Below, one piece after another: positions 1 to 7,948 of a DNA stretch of 64,000 nt (the first letter of the stretch is position 1; every line of letters begins with the position of its first letter). The translations under genes were made by a program, and so were the position numbers. The stretch comes from Planotetraspora silvatica (GTDB lineage Bacteria > Actinomycetota > Actinomycetes > Streptosporangiales > Streptosporangiaceae), in the NCBI RefSeq assembly GCF_016863315.1, contig NZ_BOOQ01000038.1, positions 1 to 64,000 of the forward strand, given 5' to 3'. Below the pieces are notes generated by a model. It had not been told where the DNA came from and did not search any database. It worked only from the letters and a program-made list of their open reading frames with translations.

Positions 1-1
1 T

Positions 2-97
2 GACCACGATCCCCAAATCGTCCGCATCCTCGACGGCTGCGACGGCCACCGACTCCCCGCCCGCTGCCTCCCCGGCAGCCCCGTAGTGAACGAGTAA
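2..97 (+). CDS. C-terminal end of an unidentified protein (partial)
   Basis: An open frame enters from the left edge and runs 31 codons to TAA at 95-97, ending in the residues SPVVNE. It is followed directly by a strong factor-independent terminator, which supports it as the end of a real gene. The visible residues contain no motif I recognise, so no function is given. Confidence 0.55.
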   Translation, partial: DHDPQIVRILDGCDGHRLPARCLPGSPVVNE

Positions 98-102
98 CCC
101 AC

Positions 103-134
103 AAAGCGCCCGCCCATAAAGGGCGGGCGCTTTT
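103..134 (+). terminator. Rho-independent terminator
   Basis: A 13-bp perfect GC-rich stem (103-115 pairing with 121-133) with a 5-nt loop ends in a run of T, six bases after the stop of the partial gene. Confidence 0.9.
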
Positions 135-738
135 CTCGTTCCACCGGCTGGAGCCCAGTCTGGTTCGGACATCCCAGCCCCGAAACATGGCGGCAGCATG
201 TGGGCTCCGGAATCTGCATGAATGGCAACCCGTCTGCACCCCGATGCAGGCTCCTGAGAGCCGACGGTTTACAGAGCCCTGTCTGCTTAGATCTCCCATC
301 ACTACTGACGTGCCAAAACGCCATGGGGACGGGTACCGAAGTTCATCGCGGCGACGTGCATACGACGCGGGGCTCGGCAGTCAAAACATCCCGGTACCGC
401 GAGCCTGATCCCTTCGATGCGAACCCCGGATGTCTTCGTCTCCACCGACCCGATCGCCGGCGAGAAGCACGGCTACTTCGACGGCTGGATGCCCGACGGC
501 CTGTTCCACCGTGTTTACGTGGCGGAGTTGTTTCCGGAAAAGCACCTGTCCCATTCCGCGTACGTGCGGAGAGAGGCCGGCGGCGATGGGGTTGACAGGT
601 TCACATTCACCCAATCAGACTAACTGAAACTTTGCAGTCAGCGGCTGTTCGGGGGGTGTCGCGTACTGCCGAAAAACTGCCCGGAGAAAAGGACGCGTTT
701 CTGTTTCCTGTTCTTCCGTGGCTGAGAAAGGTTTCAGT
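135..738. other. Long non-coding stretch, one doubtful gene fragment
   Basis: No convincing complete gene. A 68-codon frame at 417-623 (+) contains HGYFDGWMPDGLFH, which faintly recalls a segment of McrA-like HNH restriction endonucleases, but the flanking residues do not fit. The last ~100 bases probably hold the promoter and leader of the carboxypeptidase gene. Confidence 0.3.
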
Positions 739-2199
739 ATGCCCTCAAGAGGCACGTCCCCCCTCCTTGCCTCTCTCGCCAAGAAACGCGCTCTCACGCT
801 GGCGTTGAGCGTCGTTTTACTGGGAGGTCTCGGCATTCCGGCCGCCGGCGCCAGCGTCTCCGGTACGGCGGACACCCAGGCGGTCGTCCAGCAGCAGGTG
901 GTGAGCCTGCCCAGCGGGCGGACCACCTACCGGACGATCACGGACTACAACAACGAGATGCTGGCGCTGAGCACCCAGCACCCCGGCCTCGTCAAGCACA
1001 TCACACTGCCGCACAAGACCCGCCAGGGGCGGGAGGTGTACGGCATCGAGGTCACCCACGACGTCGACGCCGCCGACGGCAAGCCGGTCCTGTTCATGAT
1101 GGGTGTCCACCACGGCAACGAGTGGCCCTCCGGTGAGCACACGCTGGAGTTCGCCTACGACCTGATCAACAACGACGGCAAGGACCGGCAGGTCACGCGC
1201 CTGCTCGACCAGGCTCGGGTCATCTTCGTCCCGGTCGTCAACGTCGACGGGTTCGTCATCAACCGGCGTACGAGCTGCGGCCTGTCCCCGACGTGCGCCG
1301 GCAACGCCGGTGTGGACATCAACCGCAACTACCCCTTCGGCTGGGGCAGCAACGCCGGTTCCAACGCGACGAATCGCGGGCCGGGGCCCGGCTCCGAGCC
1401 CGAAGTGCAGAACATCATGGACCTGACCAAGAACAACCAGGTCACGGTCTTGATCACGAACCACACCTCCGGTCACACCGTGCTTCGCCCGCCGCTGGAG
1501 ATCCGCGCGGGCGACACCCCCGACGAGGCCGTGTACGCCGCCCTGACCGACGCGATCACGGCCAAGAACGGCTACACGGGCATGAAGTCGGGCTTCGACT
1601 ACGAGACGACCGGTGAGACCCCGGACTGGTCGTACTACGCGACCCGCGGTCTCGGGTTCACCTACGAAATCATGAAGACCCAGTCCACCAACAACACCTA
1701 CTCCGAGGTGATCGAGGACTATACGGGCACCGGTCGCTACGAGGGCAAGTCGAACCGCGAGGCGTTCATGGTGGCCCTGGAGTACGCGGCCGACCCGGCC
1801 GGGCACTCCGTGATCACAGGCAAGGCACCGAAGGGCGCGGTCCTGAAGATCACCAAGGACTTCGACCTGTGGACCGCGCCGATCCAGCAGGCGAACAACG
1901 TCCTGGACCCGCCCCAGAAGGTCCCCACCCACCTGGAGTCGACGCTGATCGCCCCGACGAACGGCAAGTTCGCTTGGCACGTCAACCCGTCCGTACGGCC
2001 TACCCCGGCGTACACCGCGACCGGCGTCGTCGCCACGGGGCCGGGCAATTTCATCAAGGAGAGCTGGACGCTCACCTGCGCCCGTCCGACCGGTGAGGTC
2101 CTCGAGACCGTGCACGTCACCGTCGACCGGGGCGAGCAGGTCGACGTGAGACTGCAGGAGTGCAAGAAACGGTTCAACGGCAACGGCCCGAAGAACTGA
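739..2199 (+). CDS. Secreted M14-family zinc carboxypeptidase
   Basis: A 486-residue exported metallopeptidase expected to remove C-terminal residues from peptides outside the cell. Residues 1-35 form a signal peptide (basic KKR, a hydrophobic core, then an AxA-like cleavage region). The M14 zinc ligands are visible as H125 and E128 in HGNE and a later His in NHTSGH (H242 or H246); DINRNYPFGWG matches the family substrate-binding segment, and E310 in FTYEIM fits the catalytic glutamate. A C-terminal beta-rich region of about 120 residues follows the catalytic domain. ATG 739 was chosen over an upstream in-frame GTG at 718 because GAGAAAGG lies 8 bases before it and it begins the signal peptide. 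Monocistronic, with its own terminator. Confidence 0.92.
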   Translation: MPSRGTSPLLASLAKKRALTLALSVVLLGGLGIPAAGASVSGTADTQAVVQQQVVSLPSGRTTYRTITDYNNEMLALSTQHPGLVKHITLPHKTRQGREVYGIEVTHDVDAADGKPVLFMMGVHHGNEWPSGEHTLEFAYDLINNDGKDRQVTRLLDQARVIFVPVVNVDGFVINRRTSCGLSPTCAGNAGVDINRNYPFGWGSNAGSNATNRGPGPGSEPEVQNIMDLTKNNQVTVLITNHTSGHTVLRPPLEIRAGDTPDEAVYAALTDAITAKNGYTGMKSGFDYETTGETPDWSYYATRGLGFTYEIMKTQSTNNTYSEVIEDYTGTGRYEGKSNREAFMVALEYAADPAGHSVITGKAPKGAVLKITKDFDLWTAPIQQANNVLDPPQKVPTHLESTLIAPTNGKFAWHVNPSVRPTPAYTATGVVATGPGNFIKESWTLTCARPTGEVLETVHVTVDRGEQVDVRLQECKKRFNGNGPKN

Positions 2200-2223
2200 A
2201 CCCCTCATCCCACAGGTAGCGAG

Positions 2224-2251
2224 CCGGGCGGTCCCCACGGGGGCCGCCCGG
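2224..2251 (+). terminator. Hairpin terminator after the carboxypeptidase
   Basis: CCGGGCGG-T-CCCC pairs with GGGGG-CCGCCCGG around a short loop, about 25 bases after the stop codon. There is no T tract, as is common in actinomycetes. Confidence 0.7.
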
Positions 2252-2371
2252 CGGCGTTACACCCGTCACGCGCTTCGCGATTCATGAAGTAAGGCGGCCC
2301 GAACCCGGCGGCGCCGGAGTGGTGAGTCATCACCGGCTCTGTCACTCCACGGAGAAGGGAAGTGTTCCAGG

Positions 2372-3262
2372 ATGAGGCACGTCCCAGAAAGCGGCCGGCC
2401 GCTCGCGGTGCTGAACGCGTCCCGCATCGTCGCAAACCTGCGCGCGCTCTTCGACGGCCATCGGCTTTCGCCTTCACAACGCCGGATCGCGCGCTACCTG
2501 CTGGAGAACGCGCAGGAGGCCGTCTTCTTCACCAGCGCGGACCTCGCCGAGCGCGTCGGCGTCAGCCAGCCGTCGGTCACCCGTTTCGCCGCCGCGCTCG
2601 GGTTCGGCGGGTTCCCGGAGTTCCGGGACGCGCTGCGTACGTCGGTGTTCGGCGATCCGCGGCCGGTGGCGCGCGACGACCGTTTCAACGAGATCCAGGA
2701 CCTGGTCAACTCCGAGATCCGCGACCTGGAGCGGCTGCGGGACGGCTTGGGCGACCCCAGCCAGCTTCGACGCGTGGCCGGCCGGTTGGCCGCGTCGCGT
2801 CCGCTCGTCGTCGTGGGTCTGCGGATCTCCGCGCCGCTGGCGCACCTGTTCGGCTACCTCGCCGAGAAGGTCCTCCCGGACGTACGCGTACTGGACGTCC
2901 CAGGCTCGATCCTGGAGGACCGGCTGAGCAGGGCGGCCGAATCAGGAGCCGAGTGGGTGCTCGCCATCGGCCTGCCGCGCTACCCGCGCGAGCTGGCGCA
3001 GGGGCTCCTCTGGGCGCGGCGCGCCGGACTGAGGGTCGCCCTCGTCACAGACCAGCCGGTGAGCCCGCTCACCGACCTCGCGGACGAGGTCATGCTCGCC
3101 CCGGTCAGCTCAGACTTCGCGTTCGACTCCCACGCCGGCCCCACAGTCCTGTGCACCGCGCTGCTGCACACCATGCTGGACACCCTCTCCCCCGACGGTC
3201 AGGCTCAGCTGGAGTCCTTCGACGACAGGGCGAGGGAACGTCAGGTCTTCTTCTCCAACTGA
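2372..3262 (+). CDS. MurR/RpiR-family transcriptional regulator
   Basis: A 296-residue cytoplasmic regulator with an N-terminal HTH_6 domain (about residues 22-95, including ADLAERVGVSQPSVTRFAAALGF) and a C-terminal SIS sugar-phosphate-binding domain (about 130-275, starting RPLVVVGLRIS). RpiR proteins usually respond to phosphorylated sugars or related metabolites. It stands alone between a carboxypeptidase and the aromatic cluster, so its target is unclear; an RpiB-like isomerase lies 18 kb downstream, but nothing in the sequence links them. The ATG at 2372 has AGG immediately before it and a GGAAG further upstream, so the exact start is moderately sure. Confidence 0.88.
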   Translation: MRHVPESGRPLAVLNASRIVANLRALFDGHRLSPSQRRIARYLLENAQEAVFFTSADLAERVGVSQPSVTRFAAALGFGGFPEFRDALRTSVFGDPRPVARDDRFNEIQDLVNSEIRDLERLRDGLGDPSQLRRVAGRLAASRPLVVVGLRISAPLAHLFGYLAEKVLPDVRVLDVPGSILEDRLSRAAESGAEWVLAIGLPRYPRELAQGLLWARRAGLRVALVTDQPVSPLTDLADEVMLAPVSSDFAFDSHAGPTVLCTALLHTMLDTLSPDGQAQLESFDDRARERQVFFSN

Positions 3263-3530
3263 CCGGTGAGAGCGTCGAGCAGTCCTCATCCGGCAGGTGG
3301 GCGACACAAAGACGCCAACAGCCGGGAACGACCTTCTGTAGGCCTTCAAGTCCACCGCGACACCACTTCAACGTGCGTCCGCATGCGGCCGTCCGCGAGC
3401 TCCGGGCGGATGGGGCCCCACGGTCGGCCATCACCCGGTAGCCGTCCGGCAGCAGCAAGCGAAGCGGCGGGGTGAGCCGGATCCCCTCGGCGGACAACTG
3501 CGACCCCCACCGTTGCGGCTGATGGTACGA
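3263..3530. other. Intergenic region before the first regulon operator
   Basis: No gene is supported. Several overlapping frames exist on both strands, but none has a recognisable domain or a good ribosome-binding site. Confidence 0.5.
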
Positions 3531-3541
3531 AGGTAATACCA
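3531..3541 (+). promoter_or_regulatory. GntR (FCD) operator, site 1
   Basis: AGGTAATACCA, with a perfect GGTA-A-TACC core. It also forms the right arm of a wider inverted repeat ATGGTA(3522-3527)/TACCAT(3537-3542). It matches the other regulon sites at 5994 and 29126 almost base for base and lies upstream of a decayed ferredoxin and the first bicupin gene. Confidence 0.7.
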
Positions 3542-3578
3542 TTGACCTACCAGGGTCGGAGCCCTTTGAGGGGAGCAC

Positions 3579-3780
3579 ATGAACACGCAGCCCCGGCACG
3601 CGTTGGAGGTCGCCGGCCCGATCATCGGCGCCGGCCCCATGAAAGTGCCCCGTCGACTGCACACACGAAGGTGACAGGAAGCTCCACCCCAACCCGCAGG
3701 AGTGCATCGAGCGCGGCGCATGCCACCCGGTCTGGCCGATCACGCGATCGTCGGTGACAAGAAACCGGCGAGCTGCCCGA
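3579..3780 (+). pseudogene. Decayed 7Fe ferredoxin (FdxA-type) gene
   Basis: From 3646 one frame reads CPVDCTHEGDRKLHP then ECIERGACHPVWP, clearly derived from the ferredoxin segment that normally reads CPVDCIYEG...ECVDCGACEPVCP. Two cluster cysteines are lost (one C to R, one C to W) and the frame is broken at both ends. An ATG at 3579 with a good GAGGGGAG Shine-Dalgarno starts a frame that closes after 31 codons. A shifted frame after 3745 reads AIVGDKKPA, matching the AIFYEDD region of the family. It probably once supplied electrons in this cluster and is now non-functional; a sequencing error is unlikely given several independent changes. Confidence 0.65.
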
Positions 3781-3871
3781 AAAGGCGCGGGAGCACGACA
3801 GGACAACGTGCCCCGGGTACCGGTGGCGCACCGGCGCCCGAGCAGGACGATGACCGAGAATCGGAGGACCA

Positions 3872-4870
3872 ATGGGCAAGAGCGGACGCGTGTTCGTGCG
3901 TGGACTGACCTCGCAGACGTACGGCCTCGGTGAGTTCCGGCGCCGCCAACTGGCGGTGGACCGGGTGCGTGACGACAGCGTCGTCGTCGACGACGCGAAG
4001 GTCGGACACTCGGGCGACAGCGCGAAGAGCCGGACCTGGTGGCGGATCGGTCCTGGCGACGAGGACTTCCTCACACAGACCGTCCAGGTTCACTTCGTGG
4101 AGTTGCCCCCCGAGTCGTCGAATCACGGCCACGGCCACCAGAACGAGGCCGCCTTCTACATCTTGGAGGGCAGGGGCTACGAGATCCACGACGACCAACG
4201 CTACGACTGGAACAAGGACGACCTCGTCTTCGTGCACACCGACTCGGTGCACCGGCATTTCAACCCGTACCAGGAGCGGGCCGTCGCCCTCGTGGTGAAG
4301 GCGAAGTGCACGTGGATGTTCATGGGGCTCATCCAGCAGGGCCGGTCAGGACCGGTTGAAGAGGAGGAGCGATTCGGATCCCGTGAGGACTGGTCCCGGA
4401 TCTGGACGCCCGGAGTCCTCGACCGCAAGAAGGTGATCTCCCCCTCGGACACGACCTGGCAGGACACCCCGCTCGGACGGGTCCGCGTCATGTCCTCACC
4501 CGAGCGCACGGACGCCCGCATCTTCAGTGTGGACGCCTTCGAACTCGACATCCCCGCGGGTGGTCGCAGCGGCAAGTACTGGAAGATGGCTGACGAGGTC
4601 TACTACGTCCTCGACGGTGGCGGGTACGCGCTCCAGTGGGAGGTCGAGGCGGAGATCGCGGAGAAGTACTACGCGAGAATCGCCCTGGAGCCGAAGCGCT
4701 ACGAGATCAGGCAGGGCGACACCCTCTATGTCCCGCAGAACCACGTCTGCCAGATCTTCGCGGCGGACGGGACCCCGTTGCGGCTGTTCAACGCGCAGAA
4801 CCGCGTCTTCAAGCACCTCGGCTACGACACCGTCCACTACTTCGAACCCGCCTCGAACACGACGTCGTGA
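3872..4870 (+). CDS. Bicupin protein, gentisate-dioxygenase-like fold
   Basis: A 332-residue cytoplasmic protein with two cupin domains. The N-terminal one (about 65-150) keeps a metal site: H85-G-H87-G-H89-Q-N-E92 followed by H127-R-H129. The C-terminal one (about 215-325) has KYWKMADE where HxH...E is expected, so it is probably metal-free. Gentisate and related ring-cleaving dioxygenases share this two-cupin plan, and the setting (Rieske oxygenase, LigJ, LigK) makes an aromatic-ring or similar dioxygenase role likely, though unproven. GGAGG lies just before ATG 3872. It follows operator site 1 after a long leader holding a dead ferredoxin gene, and ends at a strong terminator. Confidence 0.8.
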   Translation: MGKSGRVFVRGLTSQTYGLGEFRRRQLAVDRVRDDSVVVDDAKVGHSGDSAKSRTWWRIGPGDEDFLTQTVQVHFVELPPESSNHGHGHQNEAAFYILEGRGYEIHDDQRYDWNKDDLVFVHTDSVHRHFNPYQERAVALVVKAKCTWMFMGLIQQGRSGPVEEEERFGSREDWSRIWTPGVLDRKKVISPSDTTWQDTPLGRVRVMSSPERTDARIFSVDAFELDIPAGGRSGKYWKMADEVYYVLDGGGYALQWEVEAEIAEKYYARIALEPKRYEIRQGDTLYVPQNHVCQIFAADGTPLRLFNAQNRVFKHLGYDTVHYFEPASNTTS

Positions 4871-4977
4871 CCACGCGGACGACGACCGGAGTCACCCGCT
4901 GCGATGCCGGAAGAGTCGGCGCGTCAGGTTCATCGAGGACGGCGGCAGAACCACCGTGACGTCGTCCATATGAAGAG

Positions 4978-5006
4978 CGCCTCGCTCCGGCACTCGGAGC
5001 GAGGCG
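4978..5006 (+). terminator. Hairpin terminator after the first bicupin
   Basis: A 12-bp perfect stem, CGCCTCGCTCCG paired with CGGAGCGAGGCG around a 5-base loop, about 110 bases after the stop codon. Confidence 0.75.
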
Positions 5007-5039
5007 GTCACGTCGGGCTGAACGGACTGCCACCGGCAG

Positions 5040-5400
5040 ATGAAATGGTCCTGCGTTACGCGCATCACCGCTACGGCGCCAACACACTCACCTCGCTGGA
5101 CGGCGCGCTGAAGAACGAGCGTCAGCCGAACAAGGTCGACAAGCATCTCGACATGTACTCCCCGAGCGGCGGTTACGACCCAGACGGCTCCGAATACTCC
5201 CCCACGTTCGTTCCGGCGCGACTACCTGCTAGCCCAGGCCGAGCGCATGCGGCGGCTCACGAAGAGCGTGCAGGCCGCCATAGACAGGGTTGCCCAAGGC
5301 GGCGGACAGTTCCCGGACGCTGAGGAGTCCTTCGTCTTCCACCCAACGCGACGATGTGGCACGACGGACGGCTCATCTCGCATACGAAGGCAAGTACCCC
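5040..5400 (+). pseudogene. Remnant of an unidentified gene, split over two or more frames
   Basis: One frame reads EMVLRYAHHRYGANTLTSLD and on to YDPDGSEYSPTFVPA (about 5040-5215); a +1 frame then continues RDYLLAQAERMRRLTKSVQA and on to FPDAEESFVFHP (5217-5345), and a third frame carries WHDGRLISHT. Each piece looks like ordinary protein sequence, none has a start with a ribosome-binding site, and together they look like a decayed gene. I do not recognise the family. Confidence 0.4.
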
Positions 5401-5988
5401 GTGCTGCGCGGTGATGGCACGACCCGGGGGCGAGGTCGCCCGCACCGTACGAGTCCCCAGCTGCTACGCCGAGTCGAATGGTCACGAAGGACTAAGACCT
5501 CGTCGAGGCGGGTCCCGGAGCCGCGGTGGCCGATGAGAGGCGGAGGCGCGCTTCAGATCACCTACGCCGACCGGCCCGGAAAAGCGGCAAAGTTCGCACA
5601 CAAGCCGGCGAACGCCGTGCTTCTGGTGGTTTCGGCCCTCGCCGAGCTCGTCGTCGCGTGGCTCGGCGCCGCCCCGCGTACGGTCAACGCGCTTTCGTCC
5701 GCCGGTGATCCTCACATCGGCCGCGCTGGATACGTGTTCTGATCCGCGTCGCGCCGCTGCCAGGCGTCCCCCACCAGGTCGTTCGCCGGGGACTGCCGCT
5801 CACGTGCCTCACCTGCGGCCCTGCCGACATCCTGTCCCCGGAACCCCCGCTCGGCCTGATCACTCGTAAGCATGCCTTGCTGCTTGGATCCATGGCGATC
5901 GCATCGCATCGCATCAGTGACAGAGCTCCACGATCCGATGATCCGCGCCCAGCACGAAGTCGACGGGGACGTCCGTCGCCTTCAGTGG
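5401..5988. other. Non-coding stretch before operator site 2
   Basis: No gene is supported. A frame at 5526-5742 (+) has a short hydrophobic run (AVLLVVSALAELVVAWL) but no start signal. A threefold GCATC repeat lies at 5901-5915. Confidence 0.4.
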
Positions 5989-5993
5989 TTTAA

Positions 5994-6004
5994 TGGTATT
6001 ACCT
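5994..6004 (+). promoter_or_regulatory. GntR (FCD) operator, site 2
   Basis: TGGTATTACCT, core GGTATTACC, lies 118 bases before the ferredoxin reductase start. It is the reverse complement form of sites 1 and 7. Confidence 0.7.
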
Positions 6005-6121
6005 AACCGCGGGAGAGGATTCCATGTCACGTATGGACCAGCGGTGTCGCCCATGGCGGGCTCAGAATGCCGGGCCATCTCTACGGAGGCGGCCGTTCCA
6101 ACCCCACTTTCGGGGGGCCCG

Positions 6122-7405
6122 ATGAGCAACGGGACACTGATCGTCGGCGGCAGCCAGGCCGGCCTGCAGGTGGCCGTGTCCCTCCGGCAACTCGGCGACA
6201 CCTCACCGATCATCTTGGTCGGCGAGGAGGATCATCCGCCGTACCAGCGGCCGCCCCTTTCCAAGGAGTTCCTCGCCGGCACGGCGGCGCTCGACTCGCT
6301 GGCCTTCCGCACGCCCGGCTTCTACGCCGATTCCGGAATCGGCCTGGTATGCGGTGAACGGGTGAGCGAGGTGAGCCTGTCCATGTCGGGCCCGCCGGGC
6401 TCAGGAGTCGCGATGACCGCGAGCGGGCGCGAACTGCCCTTCAACCGGCTGGCGTTGACCGTGGGAGCGGGCGCCAGGCGGCTCCCCCTGCCCGGTGCCG
6501 ACCTCGGCGGGATCTGCTACTTGCGCGAGTACAACGACGCCGCCAACCTGCGGACGCGGCTCTCGACCGCCACGAACGTCGTCGTCGTCGGCGGCGGATT
6601 CATCGGCCTGGAGGTGGCTTCGGCGGCCCGCACCCTTGGCCGATCCGTCACGGTGGTCGAGGCCGCGGAACGGCTGATGGCCAGGTCCGTGGGAACCGTG
6701 GTCTCCGAGTTCTATCGTCAGGCGCACGTTCGCCGCGGCATCGACGTCCGGCTCTCGTCCGCAGTGTCCGGCTTCCAGGGGGAACGTGGCAGGGTCACCG
6801 GCGTCACGTTGTCCGACGGTGCGCGTCTGCCAGCCGATCTGGTCCTGGTCGGAGTCGGCGTTCTCCCCCGCACCGAGCTCGCCGAACAACTGGGACTCGT
6901 GTGCGACCAGGGCATCGTCGTCGATGCCCACGCCCGTACCAGCGACCCCTCCGTCGTCGCCGCCGGCGACTGCACCGTGCAGCCGCACCCGATCACCGGC
7001 CAGGGACGGGTACGACTCGAGTCGGTTCAGAACGCCGTGGCTCAGGCCCAAGTGGCGGCTGCGACGCTGCTCGGCCGGCTTGACAACGTGATGTCGGTGC
7101 CGTGGTTCTGGTCCTACCAGGGCGACCTCAGGTTGCAGATCGCCGGCCTCGCCGCCGGGTACGACACCCAGGTCGTGCGCGGCGACCCGGCTGACGAGCA
7201 TTTCTCCGTCCTGTACTACCGGCATGACCGGCTGCTGGCCATTGACGCCGTCAACCGCCCGGGCGACTACATGGCCGTACGCAAGACCCTCGGCCAGGGA
7301 GCGAGCATCGCTCCGGACCGCGCCGCCGATCCCGATATTTCCCTGAGGTCCCTTGTCGATGGTCCGGCCCCGACGGCGCCGGCTGTTCAGCGAGCGAAGG
7401 CGTGA
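6122..7405 (+). CDS. FAD-dependent ferredoxin reductase of a Rieske oxygenase system
   Basis: A 427-residue flavoprotein that should pass electrons from NAD(P)H to the ferredoxin encoded next. It has an N-terminal FAD Rossmann fold (VGGSQAG, residues 8-14), a central NAD(P)H-binding fold (VVVVGGGFIGLE, about 155-166) and the C-terminal FAD ribityl-contact motif AAGDC with D283. YQRPPLSKEFL is typical of the BphA4/ThcD/rubredoxin-reductase group. The first glycine motif is GGSQAG rather than the usual GAGQAG. ATG 6122 follows a G-rich stretch and begins the fold exactly; an upstream in-frame start at 5993 overlaps the operator and would add 43 unrelated residues. Operator site 2 is upstream. 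Confidence 0.92.
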   Translation: MSNGTLIVGGSQAGLQVAVSLRQLGDTSPIILVGEEDHPPYQRPPLSKEFLAGTAALDSLAFRTPGFYADSGIGLVCGERVSEVSLSMSGPPGSGVAMTASGRELPFNRLALTVGAGARRLPLPGADLGGICYLREYNDAANLRTRLSTATNVVVVGGGFIGLEVASAARTLGRSVTVVEAAERLMARSVGTVVSEFYRQAHVRRGIDVRLSSAVSGFQGERGRVTGVTLSDGARLPADLVLVGVGVLPRTELAEQLGLVCDQGIVVDAHARTSDPSVVAAGDCTVQPHPITGQGRVRLESVQNAVAQAQVAAATLLGRLDNVMSVPWFWSYQGDLRLQIAGLAAGYDTQVVRGDPADEHFSVLYYRHDRLLAIDAVNRPGDYMAVRKTLGQGASIAPDRAADPDISLRSLVDGPAPTAPAVQRAKA

Positions 7406-7423
7406 GCGTGCGGGACAAGCCGC

Positions 7424-7462
7424 TTGTGACAGATGACCGACTCTGGTCTAATGGACATACCA
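7424..7462 (+). promoter_or_regulatory. Promoter with GntR (FCD) operator, site 3
   Basis: TTGTGA (7424-7429), 17-bp spacer, TCTAAT (7447-7452) forms a good sigma70-type promoter. The operator-like TGGACATACCA at 7452-7462 (one mismatch in the left arm) overlaps the end of the -10 element, the layout expected for repression. It would drive the ferredoxin-to-phosphoglycerate-mutase operon. Confidence 0.65.
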
Positions 7463-7507
7463 TAGCAACTTCATCGGCGCGCCCGGCGGAACGACCGTGA
7501 GAGGAAC

Positions 7508-7840
7508 ATGGGCACCTTGGCCAAAGTGATCTACATCGACAGCGCCGGTCGCGAGTACGCCGTGGATGCGACGGTCGGTGACACGGTCATGGCGACCGCG
7601 GTCAAGAACGGCGTCCCCGGGATCGTCGCGGAGTGCGGCGGGAACTGTTCGTGCGCCACCTGCCACGTGTGGGTGAGCGACGAGTTCGCACCTGTCGTCG
7701 GGCCTCCCAATGACATGGAGGAGGACCTGCTCGACATGGGGGTCTCGGAGCGGCGCGGCACCAGTCGTCTCTCGTGCCAGATACGCATCACAGCGGCCCT
7801 CGACGGCCTGAGGGTGGAGATCCCTCCGGAGCAGCCATGA
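7508..7840 (+). CDS. [2Fe-2S] ferredoxin, adrenodoxin/putidaredoxin type
   Basis: A 110-residue electron carrier. The cluster ligands are C43, C49, C52 and C90 (C-x5-C-x2-C-x37-C), with an additional cysteine at 47 inside the loop CGGNCSCATC. It should link the reductase at 6122 to the Rieske oxygenase encoded 108 bases downstream. GAGAGGAAC precedes ATG 7508. It is the first gene of the main catabolic operon and lies just behind the promoter with operator site 3. Confidence 0.95.
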   Translation: MGTLAKVIYIDSAGREYAVDATVGDTVMATAVKNGVPGIVAECGGNCSCATCHVWVSDEFAPVVGPPNDMEEDLLDMGVSERRGTSRLSCQIRITAALDGLRVEIPPEQP

Positions 7841-7948
7841 CGCCCGGACACGGACACACCGTCGGTCGCCCGGTGGGAGCGCGGACCAGCATCGCGGACC
7901 TGATACCGCCAGTCCGGCGTCGGTCCATCACATGAAAGGGAAACGGCC

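Noticed and set aside
417-623. A possible HNH endonuclease fragment
   Set aside because: Only about 14 residues recall that family, with no HNH motif; kept only as a remark.
817-2238. A 473-codon minus-strand frame opposite the carboxypeptidase
   Set aside because: The plus-strand gene has signal peptide, zinc ligands and catalytic Glu; the antisense product has no domain.
5901-5915. A GCATC triple repeat
   Set aside because: Only three short units, no recurrence elsewhere; not enough for a repeat array or iteron.
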